A stretch of 20,331 bases of DNA from NCBI GenBank assembly GCA_016783285.1, contig JADHWW010000133.1:1-20331 (forward strand), given 5' to 3'. Made by a program: the position numbers and the translations under genes. Origin of the DNA: Anaerolineae bacterium. Its GTDB lineage: Bacteria > Chloroflexota > Anaerolineae > B4-G1. Of this stretch, positions 6,763 through 13,821 are shown in pieces; positions within the stretch are counted from its first letter, which is position 1, and each line of letters opens with the position of its first letter. Below the pieces are notes generated by a model, which was not told the origin of the DNA, did not search any database, and worked only from the letters and a program-made list of their open reading frames with translations.

Positions 6763-7851
6763 ATGCTGAGTGTTTTGTCTATGAGGAGGCTTTTGCTCCT
6801 CATTTGCGCGGGCTTTGCTCTGCTGGCATTGGTGGTCGTTCCTGTCCGCGCCGACGACGGCGAACCGTTAGTACGCGCTATCCTGTTCCACTCGCCGAAT
6901 TGCCCCCACTGTCACCACGTCATCGAGGAAGTCCTGCCGCCGCTGATGGAGCAGTATGGAGAACAGTTGCAGATCGGCGGCGTGGACACTCATACCCCTG
7001 AGGGGAGTGCGCTCTACAAGGCGGCCGTTGAGTACTTCCAAATCCCACCCGAGCGGCAGGGTGTGCCGGCGTTGATCATCGGTGACGCGGTGCTGGTTGG
7101 GTCGCGGGAGATCCCAGAGTGGTTGCCCGGGTTAATTGAGGTAGGGTTGGCTGCCGGTGGCGTAGACTGGCCTGCCATCCCTGGTCTGCTCGCACCCGCC
7201 ACGCCGGCGCCCGAGACGGATGTCCCGTCCAGTATCGGCGAGGTTATCGCCCGCGACATGCCTGGAAACGCAATATCCATTGGGGTGCTGTGCGGGATGG
7301 TGCTGAGCGTGGGATACGTGGCGGTGGACGGCGTGCGCGTCTGGCGCAAGCAGAAGAGTCCACGCGGGCGGAAGTCTGCCGGGTCCGGGCCAACGAGCAC
7401 GCCGGCCTGGTGGGATTGGGCCGTGTTAGCCCTGTGCTTGCTCGGCCTGGGCGTGGCTGGCTATCTGGCCTACGTAGAGATCACGCTCACGGAAGCGGTG
7501 TGCGGGCCGGTAGGCGATTGTAACACGGTGCAGCAGAGTGAGTATGTCCTGCTTTTTGGCTTGGTCCCCATCGCGGTACTCGGCGTGGCGGGCTACGTAA
7601 TTATCCTCGTTGTGTGGGCCTGGGGACGGCTGGGGCATGGGCGGTTGGCGGAACTGACGCCGGTGGCGTTGTTAGGACTGACATCCTTCGGCACGGCGTT
7701 CTTGATCTACCTGACCTCTCTGGAGCCGTTCGTCATCGGTGCGACCTGCTCCTGGTGCCTGACCTCGGCGGTGAGCATGACGCTGCTCCTGCTGCTGGTT
7801 GCCAGGCCGGGGTGGGAAACGCTCGGGCAGATGGCGTCCCAGCGCTCTTGA
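6763..7851 (+). CDS. Thioredoxin-VKOR fusion, disulfide-forming membrane protein
   Basis: This 362-residue protein has a signal peptide (1-30, ending VRA), a thioredoxin-like domain with CPHC (47-50) and a GVPALIIGDAVLVG strand, a linker and one membrane span near 170-190, then a four-helix VKOR domain. The VKOR domain has loop cysteines Cys247 and Cys253 (GDCNTVQ) and the active-site CSWC (329-332). Bacterial VKORs oxidise a thioredoxin-like partner and pass electrons to quinone, replacing DsbB; here partner and oxidase are one chain. CPHC is the DsbA-type active site. In most VKOR fusions the thioredoxin domain is C-terminal, so the N-terminal position is notable. GGAGG lies 5 nt before ATG 6763. 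The neighbouring CcdA-like protein would run the opposite, reducing reaction. Confidence 0.88.
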   Translation: MLSVLSMRRLLLLICAGFALLALVVVPVRADDGEPLVRAILFHSPNCPHCHHVIEEVLPPLMEQYGEQLQIGGVDTHTPEGSALYKAAVEYFQIPPERQGVPALIIGDAVLVGSREIPEWLPGLIEVGLAAGGVDWPAIPGLLAPATPAPETDVPSSIGEVIARDMPGNAISIGVLCGMVLSVGYVAVDGVRVWRKQKSPRGRKSAGSGPTSTPAWWDWAVLALCLLGLGVAGYLAYVEITLTEAVCGPVGDCNTVQQSEYVLLFGLVPIAVLGVAGYVIILVVWAWGRLGHGRLAELTPVALLGLTSFGTAFLIYLTSLEPFVIGATCSWCLTSAVSMTLLLLLVARPGWETLGQMASQRS

Positions 7852-7942
7852 GGCGCATATTGTCGTTTGATGCCATCTCACTCACTTCTGCGCTGCCTGT
7901 ATCCTGGTCAGGAAGACGTCGCGCTGGCCGGTGATGTGCTTG

Positions 7943-9748
7943 CTACAGCCCGGCTTTGTGCAGTTCATCCTTCAAGGCGCGCAACCGGCGGTTACGCTCC
8001 CGCAGGTCGGCGATGAGAGCCTGCCAGGTTTCCGGCTCGCCCAGGCGATGGTACAGGTCGCGCACGTGCACCAGGTAGGTGACCGCTGTCGCGTAGTTGC
8101 CCCGCCCGCGGGCCGTGATGAGCCGTTCGGCTCGCTCCACGTAGATGCGGATAGCAGCCCGGGGGCGGCTCTCCTCCGCTGCCTCGGCGACTCGGATGGA
8201 CAATTGGCCGCCGCCCCATCCCCACGCCGAACCACGCACCTGTTCTATCGTCTCCAGCGCCCGGTCTACCTCCCCCTCCTCCAGGTGAATCTCGGTCAAC
8301 AGATGGTATTGCCGCTCGTCGGCCAGGCGGGCCAGGATCGCTGTCCGCAGTTTCTCCCACCGCTCCAGCAGCCGGGCCAGGTCTCTCAACTCCTGATAGC
8401 CCGGCACGGCAGGGCGCTGCCAGAACAGTGTCTTCGCCAGAGTCAGGGTTTCCTCCAGGTCGCCCTGCTCTTGTGCTCGCTCTTTCAACCACACGATCAG
8501 ACGGCTGTTCCTTCGGGCCGGACCCTCGGGACAAGCCTGGCTGGTCCTCACCCGCTCGCGGATCAGGTGCTCGGCCAGGTCGGCGTGGCTGTGGGAGACG
8601 AAGAGATCGGCCAACCGGAGCAGGTCGTAGTCACCCACCTCGCGAGCCACGGCGATTGCTTCCTCCACCCGATCCAGCGCCAGGAGCCGATCTGTTAAAT
8701 CGCGCCATCGTTTCGTCTCGCGGCAGAGGCGCAGGAAGGCTTCGTCGTCTAGCCCGTCCTCCTCCAGACTTAGCAGGAAGCCGCCGTAGACCTGCCGGTG
8801 GTAGTTGTCGCTCCAGGAGTCGCCCGTGGGCAAGGCCCCGCGCACCCACCCGGCGACCTGCTGCTTCTCCTCCGGCGTGGCCTGCTCCAGGATGATGGAC
8901 GGGGCCTGGTACCCCATATCAACACCCCCGAAGTCCACGTCCCAGCGGTAGACGTCGAACAGGGCGCGCAGAAGGGCCTCCCGCTGAATGGGGTCCTCCG
9001 TCGCTTTCAAGCACTCCCCTAGCCCCTCGACACACGCGTTGACGACCCCGTTCAGATCCCCTTCCTCGTCTTGCACCATTCCGTAGTTATCCAGAGTCTC
9101 CTGGGCCACGGTCTGATAGATCGTCGCTGCGTCACGCCAGCCCCCTCGCTCGGCGTAATCGTCGCCGATCTCCACCAGTTCCAGGAGTCGCTGGGCGATG
9201 CCGTAGGTCGCTCCCCATTCGTCGTACCCAACTCCGTAGAAGGCGCTGCTCGCCTGCCGCCGGATGACGTCCGCGTCCACAGGCGGCGGTGCCTCTGCCT
9301 CATCGATAATGGGGAGTTCCAACAGCGTCTCCAGGTCGGGGTAGCGAGCCACCATCCGGCGGATAAGGGCGACGAGTTCCGCCTTGCTGCGCCGGTTCAG
9401 GGCCGTCTCCAGTTCCTCTACCCCCAGGAAGGCCTCGGGCTGGTGCAGCCAGGTCAGGAGCAGGGCGGCGACGTGCTTGCAGTGGCCGCCTCCTCCCACC
9501 GGACAGGAACACTCGCCGGCGACAATCCCTTCCTGTCCCAATGTCACCTCCACGTGGTAAGGCTGGGGGCGGGAGCCCAGGCAGCGACCCTTGAGCGTGT
9601 CTCCCTGGCGGCGTGGGTTGAGGATGTGGCCGCGCCGGAAGTACCCCTGACCGCGCCCAAACGAGCGCTCGCCGATCCAGCGGCGGATGTCAGATTCGGT
9701 CAGTTGAGGTAGGAGTGCCGATTCCAGCAGCGGCAGTTCAGCGCTCAT
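7943..9748 (-). CDS. SWIM zinc-finger protein
   Basis: This 601-residue protein has an N-terminal SWIM finger: Cys80-S-Cys82, seven residues, Cys90-K-His92, followed by VAALLLTWL, the usual context. SWIM fingers bind zinc and are thought to mediate DNA or protein contacts. The rest (about 110-600) is alpha-helical and rich in A/L/E/R, with helix pairs reminiscent of TPR-like repeats (for example EAIAVAREVGDYDLLRLADL and YHLLTEIHLEEGEVDRALE), giving a scaffold-like array. No helicase domain is present, unlike SWIM proteins fused to SNF2 helicases. ATG 9748 overlaps the end of the upstream protease gene by 11 nt and has GGAGAAG before it, so the two are coupled. The partner is unknown. Confidence 0.82.
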   Translation of the reverse strand: MSAELPLLESALLPQLTESDIRRWIGERSFGRGQGYFRRGHILNPRRQGDTLKGRCLGSRPQPYHVEVTLGQEGIVAGECSCPVGGGGHCKHVAALLLTWLHQPEAFLGVEELETALNRRSKAELVALIRRMVARYPDLETLLELPIIDEAEAPPPVDADVIRRQASSAFYGVGYDEWGATYGIAQRLLELVEIGDDYAERGGWRDAATIYQTVAQETLDNYGMVQDEEGDLNGVVNACVEGLGECLKATEDPIQREALLRALFDVYRWDVDFGGVDMGYQAPSIILEQATPEEKQQVAGWVRGALPTGDSWSDNYHRQVYGGFLLSLEEDGLDDEAFLRLCRETKRWRDLTDRLLALDRVEEAIAVAREVGDYDLLRLADLFVSHSHADLAEHLIRERVRTSQACPEGPARRNSRLIVWLKERAQEQGDLEETLTLAKTLFWQRPAVPGYQELRDLARLLERWEKLRTAILARLADERQYHLLTEIHLEEGEVDRALETIEQVRGSAWGWGGGQLSIRVAEAAEESRPRAAIRIYVERAERLITARGRGNYATAVTYLVHVRDLYHRLGEPETWQALIADLRERNRRLRALKDELHKAGL

Positions 9749-11951
9749 CTATCTTCTCCGGCCCTTGCTGTTCATCACCTGCTGCCTGCTTCGCCTTGCG
9801 CACGACCCTGAGTTTCCTCAATACGTCTCGCCAACCGGGAATGGAAGGTGGTTCTGGCGGCCAACTGAAGACCACCATTGCAAGCTTCCAGCCCTGGCTG
9901 GTCATGAAACGCATCCCTACTTTGTCGTCGACGCTCACTTCGGCCTGGACTGAGCTGGCTCCTTGCTCCTGTAAGCGAGTACGCAGCATCTCCATCAGCT
10001 CACTGCCCCAATATCGCCTGCGCCACGATGGCGTGACGTGAACCGCCAATACCTTGCCCTCTGTCTCAGTCGTGATCTGCCCGGCCGCGACACCCGCGAT
10101 CTCCTCGCCAGCCTGTAGGCAAAGCACCACTGCTCCTGGACTGTCCAGTAATGCGCCCCAGTCCAGCCTTTCGGTGGGGAGAGCCGCCAAAGCCTCCAGG
10201 TCCACAGGGCCTGCCGGTCTGACCCAGGGTCGCACGACGTCACGCGTCTCGCCGCGCAGCCTGCACCGGATCTCCTTTACTGCGTTAGGAATCATCGGAG
10301 CCAGCATGGCTCCGATGACCACCAGCCCTGACGCCACAAAGTATGGCTCCCCAGAGCGCAGCAAGGGCAACGCTCCCAGCCCGGCATTGTACGCAAAGTG
10401 GGCCACGATCGTCGTCGTCAGGTCAAACCGCAGGAAGAAAAGCCCCTCCAGCAACACTGCCGCCAGGGTCAGTTCAACTCCGCGCAGGTACAGGGGATCG
10501 CGGACGTAGCTCAGGTGCGCAAAACCCCAAAGCGCGCCCGGTACCAGCAGCGCCAGCAAACGGCAGGCAGCCTCAGGAAGCCTGGTGAAGGACCGGGTAA
10601 ACCAGAGGACACCGGAGATGAGTAGCAGCCGAAACATTAACTCCTCCCACATCGCTGGCAAGAGACCGGTCTCCAACGCCCCCAGGAAGGGCAACGGCGT
10701 AGCGTAGGCACTGGTGTAATTCGGGCTCATGGGCGTCCAGCCTCCTAAGAACCGTGTCGTCACCAGGTAGAAGCACACGACATAGCCAGCCATTATTAGC
10801 CCCAGCATCAGCCCCCGCCAACCGGAACGGGCCAGCAAGCGCCACCGATCCCCCCGGCGAGAGAGGATTCTGTCCTGCCGGGGCCACACTCGCTTGCTCA
10901 GCCATTGCCCCAGGTACCACAGCAGCAACACCATCACACCGTTGAGAAGCGCCCAGGCCACTGTGAAGAATCCTCGCCTCAGCCAGAAGAGGGCATAATT
11001 CTCCGTGGTGCCATACCATGCTTTGGCCAGCGGCAGTTCATTCACCCCGGCCAGGACGGCGACTATGCCCACTGCCAGCGCTGGGCCGATGGCAGTGGAA
11101 AAAGATACAGGTGCTTGCCATCTGGCTTTCCAAAGCGCCAGGAGGAGCAGCAACCCAAAGAGCACAAAACTTGTGCCAAAGCTCAAGCCACTGATGAACC
11201 CGGCCACATTTCGCTGTTGGGCGGAGTTGCGCTGGAAGGCCTCCGGTACTTTGAGCCAGTAGTCGTAGCGGCCTATCTCGCCGCCCTGCACGGTCACCGC
11301 CAGCCGCAATTCGCTCTCCCCCACATCCCAATCGCACCGTTTCCATTCGAAGTTGTGATCGGTACGCCCACCGGGACGCTCATTGCTCGAAGCGGAGATC
11401 TCCTCCCAATCTTCCAGATCCCAGCCTCGATCCTGGGCCAGGTAATCCTGTGCCAACGCTCGGGCTTCTCCCTGTGAAAGACTGGCCCCTGGCGCATCTT
11501 CCAACAGTGTGTGAAACAGCGCAATCACCTGACCGTTGTCTGGTGCCAGGTAAACCAGGAATTCTTCTTTCTGGAGGGGGCGGAACCAGCGGGCGCGCCA
11601 GTACCATATCGGTACCTGGGTTTCTCGGATGAGCCGGTTGGTGTCGGGGACACCCAAGGTGCGCTGCAAGTAGTAGGAAGCCCAGGAATCGCCTGTAAAC
11701 GTGAGCGCAAACTGGTACTCGTCGAGCCTATGGCCTTGGGACTCGAGGTGGGCCTGAGCGTGCTGCGCGATCTCGGCGCGGGCGAGCTCCAGATCAATGG
11801 CGGCTGAGGGGAAGGCCTGGTCATAGAAAGCCAGGAATAGAGCCAGGCCAAGCAAACCTGACAGGGTGATGAAGAGGTCTAGCCGTCGGGAGGCAGGCTG
11901 CGTGTGTGCGATGGGGCGCGTCTCGGGTGATTTAGGGGTCTCGTGGGTCAT
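9738..11951 (-). CDS. CPBP-family intramembrane protease fused to a GNAT domain
   Basis: This 737-residue protein has one membrane span (about 24-44), a large outside region with two PepSY-like lobes (to about 270), then several spans with the three CPBP motifs: Glu436-Glu437-x3-Arg441 (EELMFR), His479 (WGFAHLSY) and His518-x3-Asn522 (HFAYN). These are the metal-binding and catalytic residues of the Rce1/CPBP (ABI) family of membrane-embedded proteases. The last 120 or so residues after the final span form a GNAT-like fold (EEIAGVAAGQIT, VHVTPSWRRRYWGSELMEML, GMRFMTSQGW), facing the cytoplasm if the topology is right. ATG 11951 has AGAGGT 8 nt upstream; the open frame extends to 12011 without a better start. 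It overlaps the SWIM gene. Substrates are unknown. Confidence 0.85.
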   Translation of the reverse strand: MTHETPKSPETRPIAHTQPASRRLDLFITLSGLLGLALFLAFYDQAFPSAAIDLELARAEIAQHAQAHLESQGHRLDEYQFALTFTGDSWASYYLQRTLGVPDTNRLIRETQVPIWYWRARWFRPLQKEEFLVYLAPDNGQVIALFHTLLEDAPGASLSQGEARALAQDYLAQDRGWDLEDWEEISASSNERPGGRTDHNFEWKRCDWDVGESELRLAVTVQGGEIGRYDYWLKVPEAFQRNSAQQRNVAGFISGLSFGTSFVLFGLLLLLALWKARWQAPVSFSTAIGPALAVGIVAVLAGVNELPLAKAWYGTTENYALFWLRRGFFTVAWALLNGVMVLLLWYLGQWLSKRVWPRQDRILSRRGDRWRLLARSGWRGLMLGLIMAGYVVCFYLVTTRFLGGWTPMSPNYTSAYATPLPFLGALETGLLPAMWEELMFRLLLISGVLWFTRSFTRLPEAACRLLALLVPGALWGFAHLSYVRDPLYLRGVELTLAAVLLEGLFFLRFDLTTTIVAHFAYNAGLGALPLLRSGEPYFVASGLVVIGAMLAPMIPNAVKEIRCRLRGETRDVVRPWVRPAGPVDLEALAALPTERLDWGALLDSPGAVVLCLQAGEEIAGVAAGQITTETEGKVLAVHVTPSWRRRYWGSELMEMLRTRLQEQGASSVQAEVSVDDKVGMRFMTSQGWKLAMVVFSWPPEPPSIPGWRDVLRKLRVVRKAKQAAGDEQQGPEKIDER

Positions 11952-12090
11952 CGTGCTGAACCTCTCGTATGGACTCCAGTAATTCAAAGACGGGCTCCAG
12001 GCCCTCCACACTCGCCGCGCGGATCAACTCCAGGTCGCGGAGCGCGTCTTGGACGACACCGGGCGCGGCGCGGACCTTCCAGCGCTTGCC
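11932..12090 (-). pseudogene. Relic of a STAND-type gene C-terminus (copy A)
   Basis: A minus-strand frame ending at TAA 11932-11934 reads VVQDALRDLELIRAAS, then VEGLEPVFELLES. It closely matches a second relic at 12973-13103 (VVRAALHDLEMIRAAG, IEGLEPVFELLEG); DNA bases 11976-12061 and 13017-13103 are roughly 80% alike by eye. No start or body is present, and the tail overlaps the first codons of the protease gene, whose ribosome site lies inside the relic. It looks like the last 40-50 codons of a lost gene. Confidence 0.55.
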
Positions 12091-12128
12091 GGTATTCGGC
12101 CAGCGCCTGTGAGCGTATCACGCTGGGC

Positions 12129-12157
12129 TTGACCAAGACACCTCCCCATGTTACAAT
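12129..12157 (+). promoter_or_regulatory. Near-consensus promoter of the Phd-like/retropepsin cassette
   Basis: TTGACC (12129-12134), 17-bp spacer, TACAAT (12152-12157). Transcription would begin near 12164, downstream of an in-frame ATG at 12148, which is therefore excluded as start and favours ATG 12181. Confidence 0.75.
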
Positions 12158-12180
12158 CATCCGCGAGGTTATGGGCGATG

Positions 12181-12621
12181 AAGCGGACAGAAAACATCCA
12201 AAAGATAGTGCTCCGCGAAACCCAAGCACCCTACACACTGACTGTAGACGAAAAAACTCTGCACGAGTCGGTAGTCTTGGAGCAAGACGGCCAGCCGGTG
12301 GCTGCCCTAGTGCCCATCGCCGAATACGAAGCCTTCCGTGCCTGGCGACAAGCCCAAGAACGGGATCGCCATCATCAGGCGCAGATGGAAGCATTTGAGC
12401 GGGAACAGGCCGCCTTTGAGCGCATGAAGCCCGAACTGTTGCGCACCCACCGGGACGAAGTGGTGGCCATCTACCAGGGTCAGGTGGTCCAGGTCGGAAC
12501 CGACATCGCAGAGACGCTCGACGCCGTCTACAACCAGTTTGGTTATGTCCCATGTTACGTGCAACGAGTTGAGGAAATACCTCGCATCTACAAGTTCCCG
12601 CACCGCAAGGTAGTCCGCTGA
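12181..12621 (+). CDS. Phd-like / DUF5678-like protein, possible antitoxin or adaptor
   Basis: This is a 146-residue protein. Residues about 15-55 (TLTVDEKTLHESVVLEQDGQ, then PVAALVPIAEYEAFRAWR) have the pattern of Phd/YefM-type antitoxins, followed by a charged helix (about 55-95). The C-terminal part (about 95-146; DEVVAIYQGQVVQVGTDIAE and a PCYVQRVEEIPRIYKFPHR-like end) resembles DUF5678. A Phd-like N-terminus would be a DNA-binding, self-regulating dimer. The gene starts at ATG 12181 with GAGGT upstream and ends in TGATG, sharing one base with the protease gene that follows, so the two products are coupled and probably act together. No toxin fold (PIN, RelE, Doc) is adjacent, so a classical toxin-antitoxin role is not shown. 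Confidence 0.68.
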   Translation, partial: KRTENIQKIVLRETQAPYTLTVDEKTLHESVVLEQDGQPVAALVPIAEYEAFRAWRQAQERDRHHQAQMEAFEREQAAFERMKPELLRTHRDEVVAIYQGQVVQVGTDIAETLDAVYNQFGYVPCYVQRVEEIPRIYKFPHRKVVR

Positions 12622-13001
12622 TGTGGTCGTATGACCAGGGCGTTCAGCCTCCGGCACCCTTTCTTGATGTTCTCGTCTATCACCCTCGGTCGCCCGAGAT
12701 GTCCCGGCGCGTTCCGGCCAAGCTGGACACGGGCGCTGATCTATCGGCTATCCCCCAGGTTGTCGCAGGCGAACTCGAACTGTTGGCAGCCCGCACCATT
12801 CTAGCAGAGACCTACGATGGTACTCGGGCAAGCGTAAAGACCTACTTCATCACTCTTGAAGCTGCCCAGGCACGCTTTCGCCGTCTTGAAGTCATCCTCA
12901 TCCCCGAGGACTACGCCCTCCTGGGCCGTGATGTCCTCAACCATTTTTACGCTCACCTCAATGGCCCTGACCTCACCTTTGATCTCCGTCTTTCCCCTTG
13001 A
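12621..13001 (+). CDS. Retropepsin-like aspartic protease
   Basis: This 126-residue single-domain protein has the aspartic protease signature AKLDTGADLSAIP (D-T-G-A, Asp near residue 37), the following beta strands and a late ALLGRDVLNHF motif that matches the I-(I/L)-G-R-(D/N) element of retropepsins. The length fits one lobe, so activity would need a homodimer. Its ATG overlaps the stop of the Phd/DUF5678-like gene (TGATG), implying coupled translation in defined ratio. It has no signal peptide and should be cytoplasmic. The last bases overlap the end of a decayed minus-strand gene. The natural substrate is unknown; the upstream partner is an obvious candidate. Confidence 0.8.
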   Translation: MWSYDQGVQPPAPFLDVLVYHPRSPEMSRRVPAKLDTGADLSAIPQVVAGELELLAARTILAETYDGTRASVKTYFITLEAAQARFRRLEVILIPEDYALLGRDVLNHFYAHLNGPDLTFDLRLSP

Positions 13002-13712
13002 TCTCCAACGCACCTTCCAGTAGCTCGAAGACAGGCTCCAGGCCCTCGATGCCCGCCGCACGGATCATCTCCAGGTCGTGGAGCGCGGCGCGGACGACGT
13101 CCGGCCTGTGAGTGCACACGGGCGTCACCCCCGTTGGCCTTTATGAACTCCAGGGTGAAGAAGAGGCCTTCGCCGGTGTTGTAATCCGGCCGACCCGTCA
13201 CATGCGGCCTCACTGCCAGTTCAATCGCTTCGGCGGCGGTGGCGAATTGCCCGGCCAACTCCGGATTCTGGCCCAGGCTGGCGGGAATACCGCGCCCACT
13301 ATCCACCACCGCCAGTTCTACCCGCTGGAGCCTGGGATAGGACTGCGCACAAATCAGCGCCTGGGTGGGAGATTGGGCGTGGTGGAAAACGTTGCTCACA
13401 ATCGGAGTCGTACCGTTTCCAGGGATAGTCTGCTTCCACCTCGGTCAGGGCATAGAAGTCAATCCGGTTCAGGTAGCCATCTGCCTTTTCCGACGTAGGA
13501 CGGGTGATGCGCACCTCAAACCCATCGCGGAAGCGGCGCAGGAGCCAGGTCTTCCCCGCGCCGCCCTGTCCGGAGACGCTGATGACGAAGCGGCGACGTC
13601 TGTCGTCGGGCTCGTAGCGCAGGTTGCGGCGGAAGAAGGCCAGTTGCTCCTCCCGCCCGACGAATTCTTCCTGCTGGCGGCGCTTCAAAATGTCTTGGAG
13701 AGTCTTTGTCAC
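12973..13712 (-). pseudogene. Mosaic remnant of STAND ATPase and HATPase-type gene(s)
   Basis: Three minus-strand pieces in different frames make up this region. (1) From GTG 13712 (GGGAGG 6 nt upstream): a STAND/AAA-type N-terminus with FVGREEQLAFFRRNL and P-loop GQGGAGKT. (2) Without a stop it runs into RPTSEKADGYLNRIDFYAL and then, after a frame change near 13390, NVFHHA, AVVDSGRGIPASL and GEGLFFTLEFIKANGG, the N, G1 and G2 boxes of a histidine-kinase-like ATPase. (3) After another frame change near 13105: VVRAALHDLEMIRAAG to a TGA at 12973-12975, a second copy of the tail seen at 11932-12090. STAND ATPases are common defence or signalling switches; this one cannot be functional. It fills most of the otherwise gene-free stretch 13002-13821. 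Confidence 0.62.
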
Positions 13713-13821
13713 AAGATGCCTCCCGTCTATTGTTCTATTCTACATTCCGCCATTCGTGCACTTCGTCCCTTCATGCCATTCGTGTTTCAAGACTGAGACA
13801 CAGGCAACGTTCATTGTACCT
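13713..13821. other. Short intergenic stretch with degenerate CATTCGTG repeats
   Basis: Copies of CATTCGTG with a related CACTTCGTC occur at about 13750-13790. This resembles low-copy intergenic repeats but has no clear unit or ends. A TAGAAT near 13735-13745 on the minus strand may be the -10 of the decayed gene that starts at 13712. Confidence 0.35.

Noticed and set aside
7852..7942. Terminator between the convergent VKOR and SWIM genes
   Set aside because: No stem followed by a T tract could be found on either strand in these 91 bases.
7931..8698. Plus-strand 255-codon open frame
   Set aside because: It is antisense to the SWIM protein gene, lacks a ribosome site and gives low-complexity Q/P/R-rich sequence; it is a high-GC shadow.
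9071..9712. Plus-strand 213-codon open frame
   Set aside because: Antisense to the SWIM finger region, which has a verified Cys/His motif.
12011..12553. Minus-strand 189-codon open frame
   Set aside because: Mostly antisense to the Phd-like gene, which has a strong promoter and a coupled partner; only its last part touches the relic tail, and in the wrong frame.
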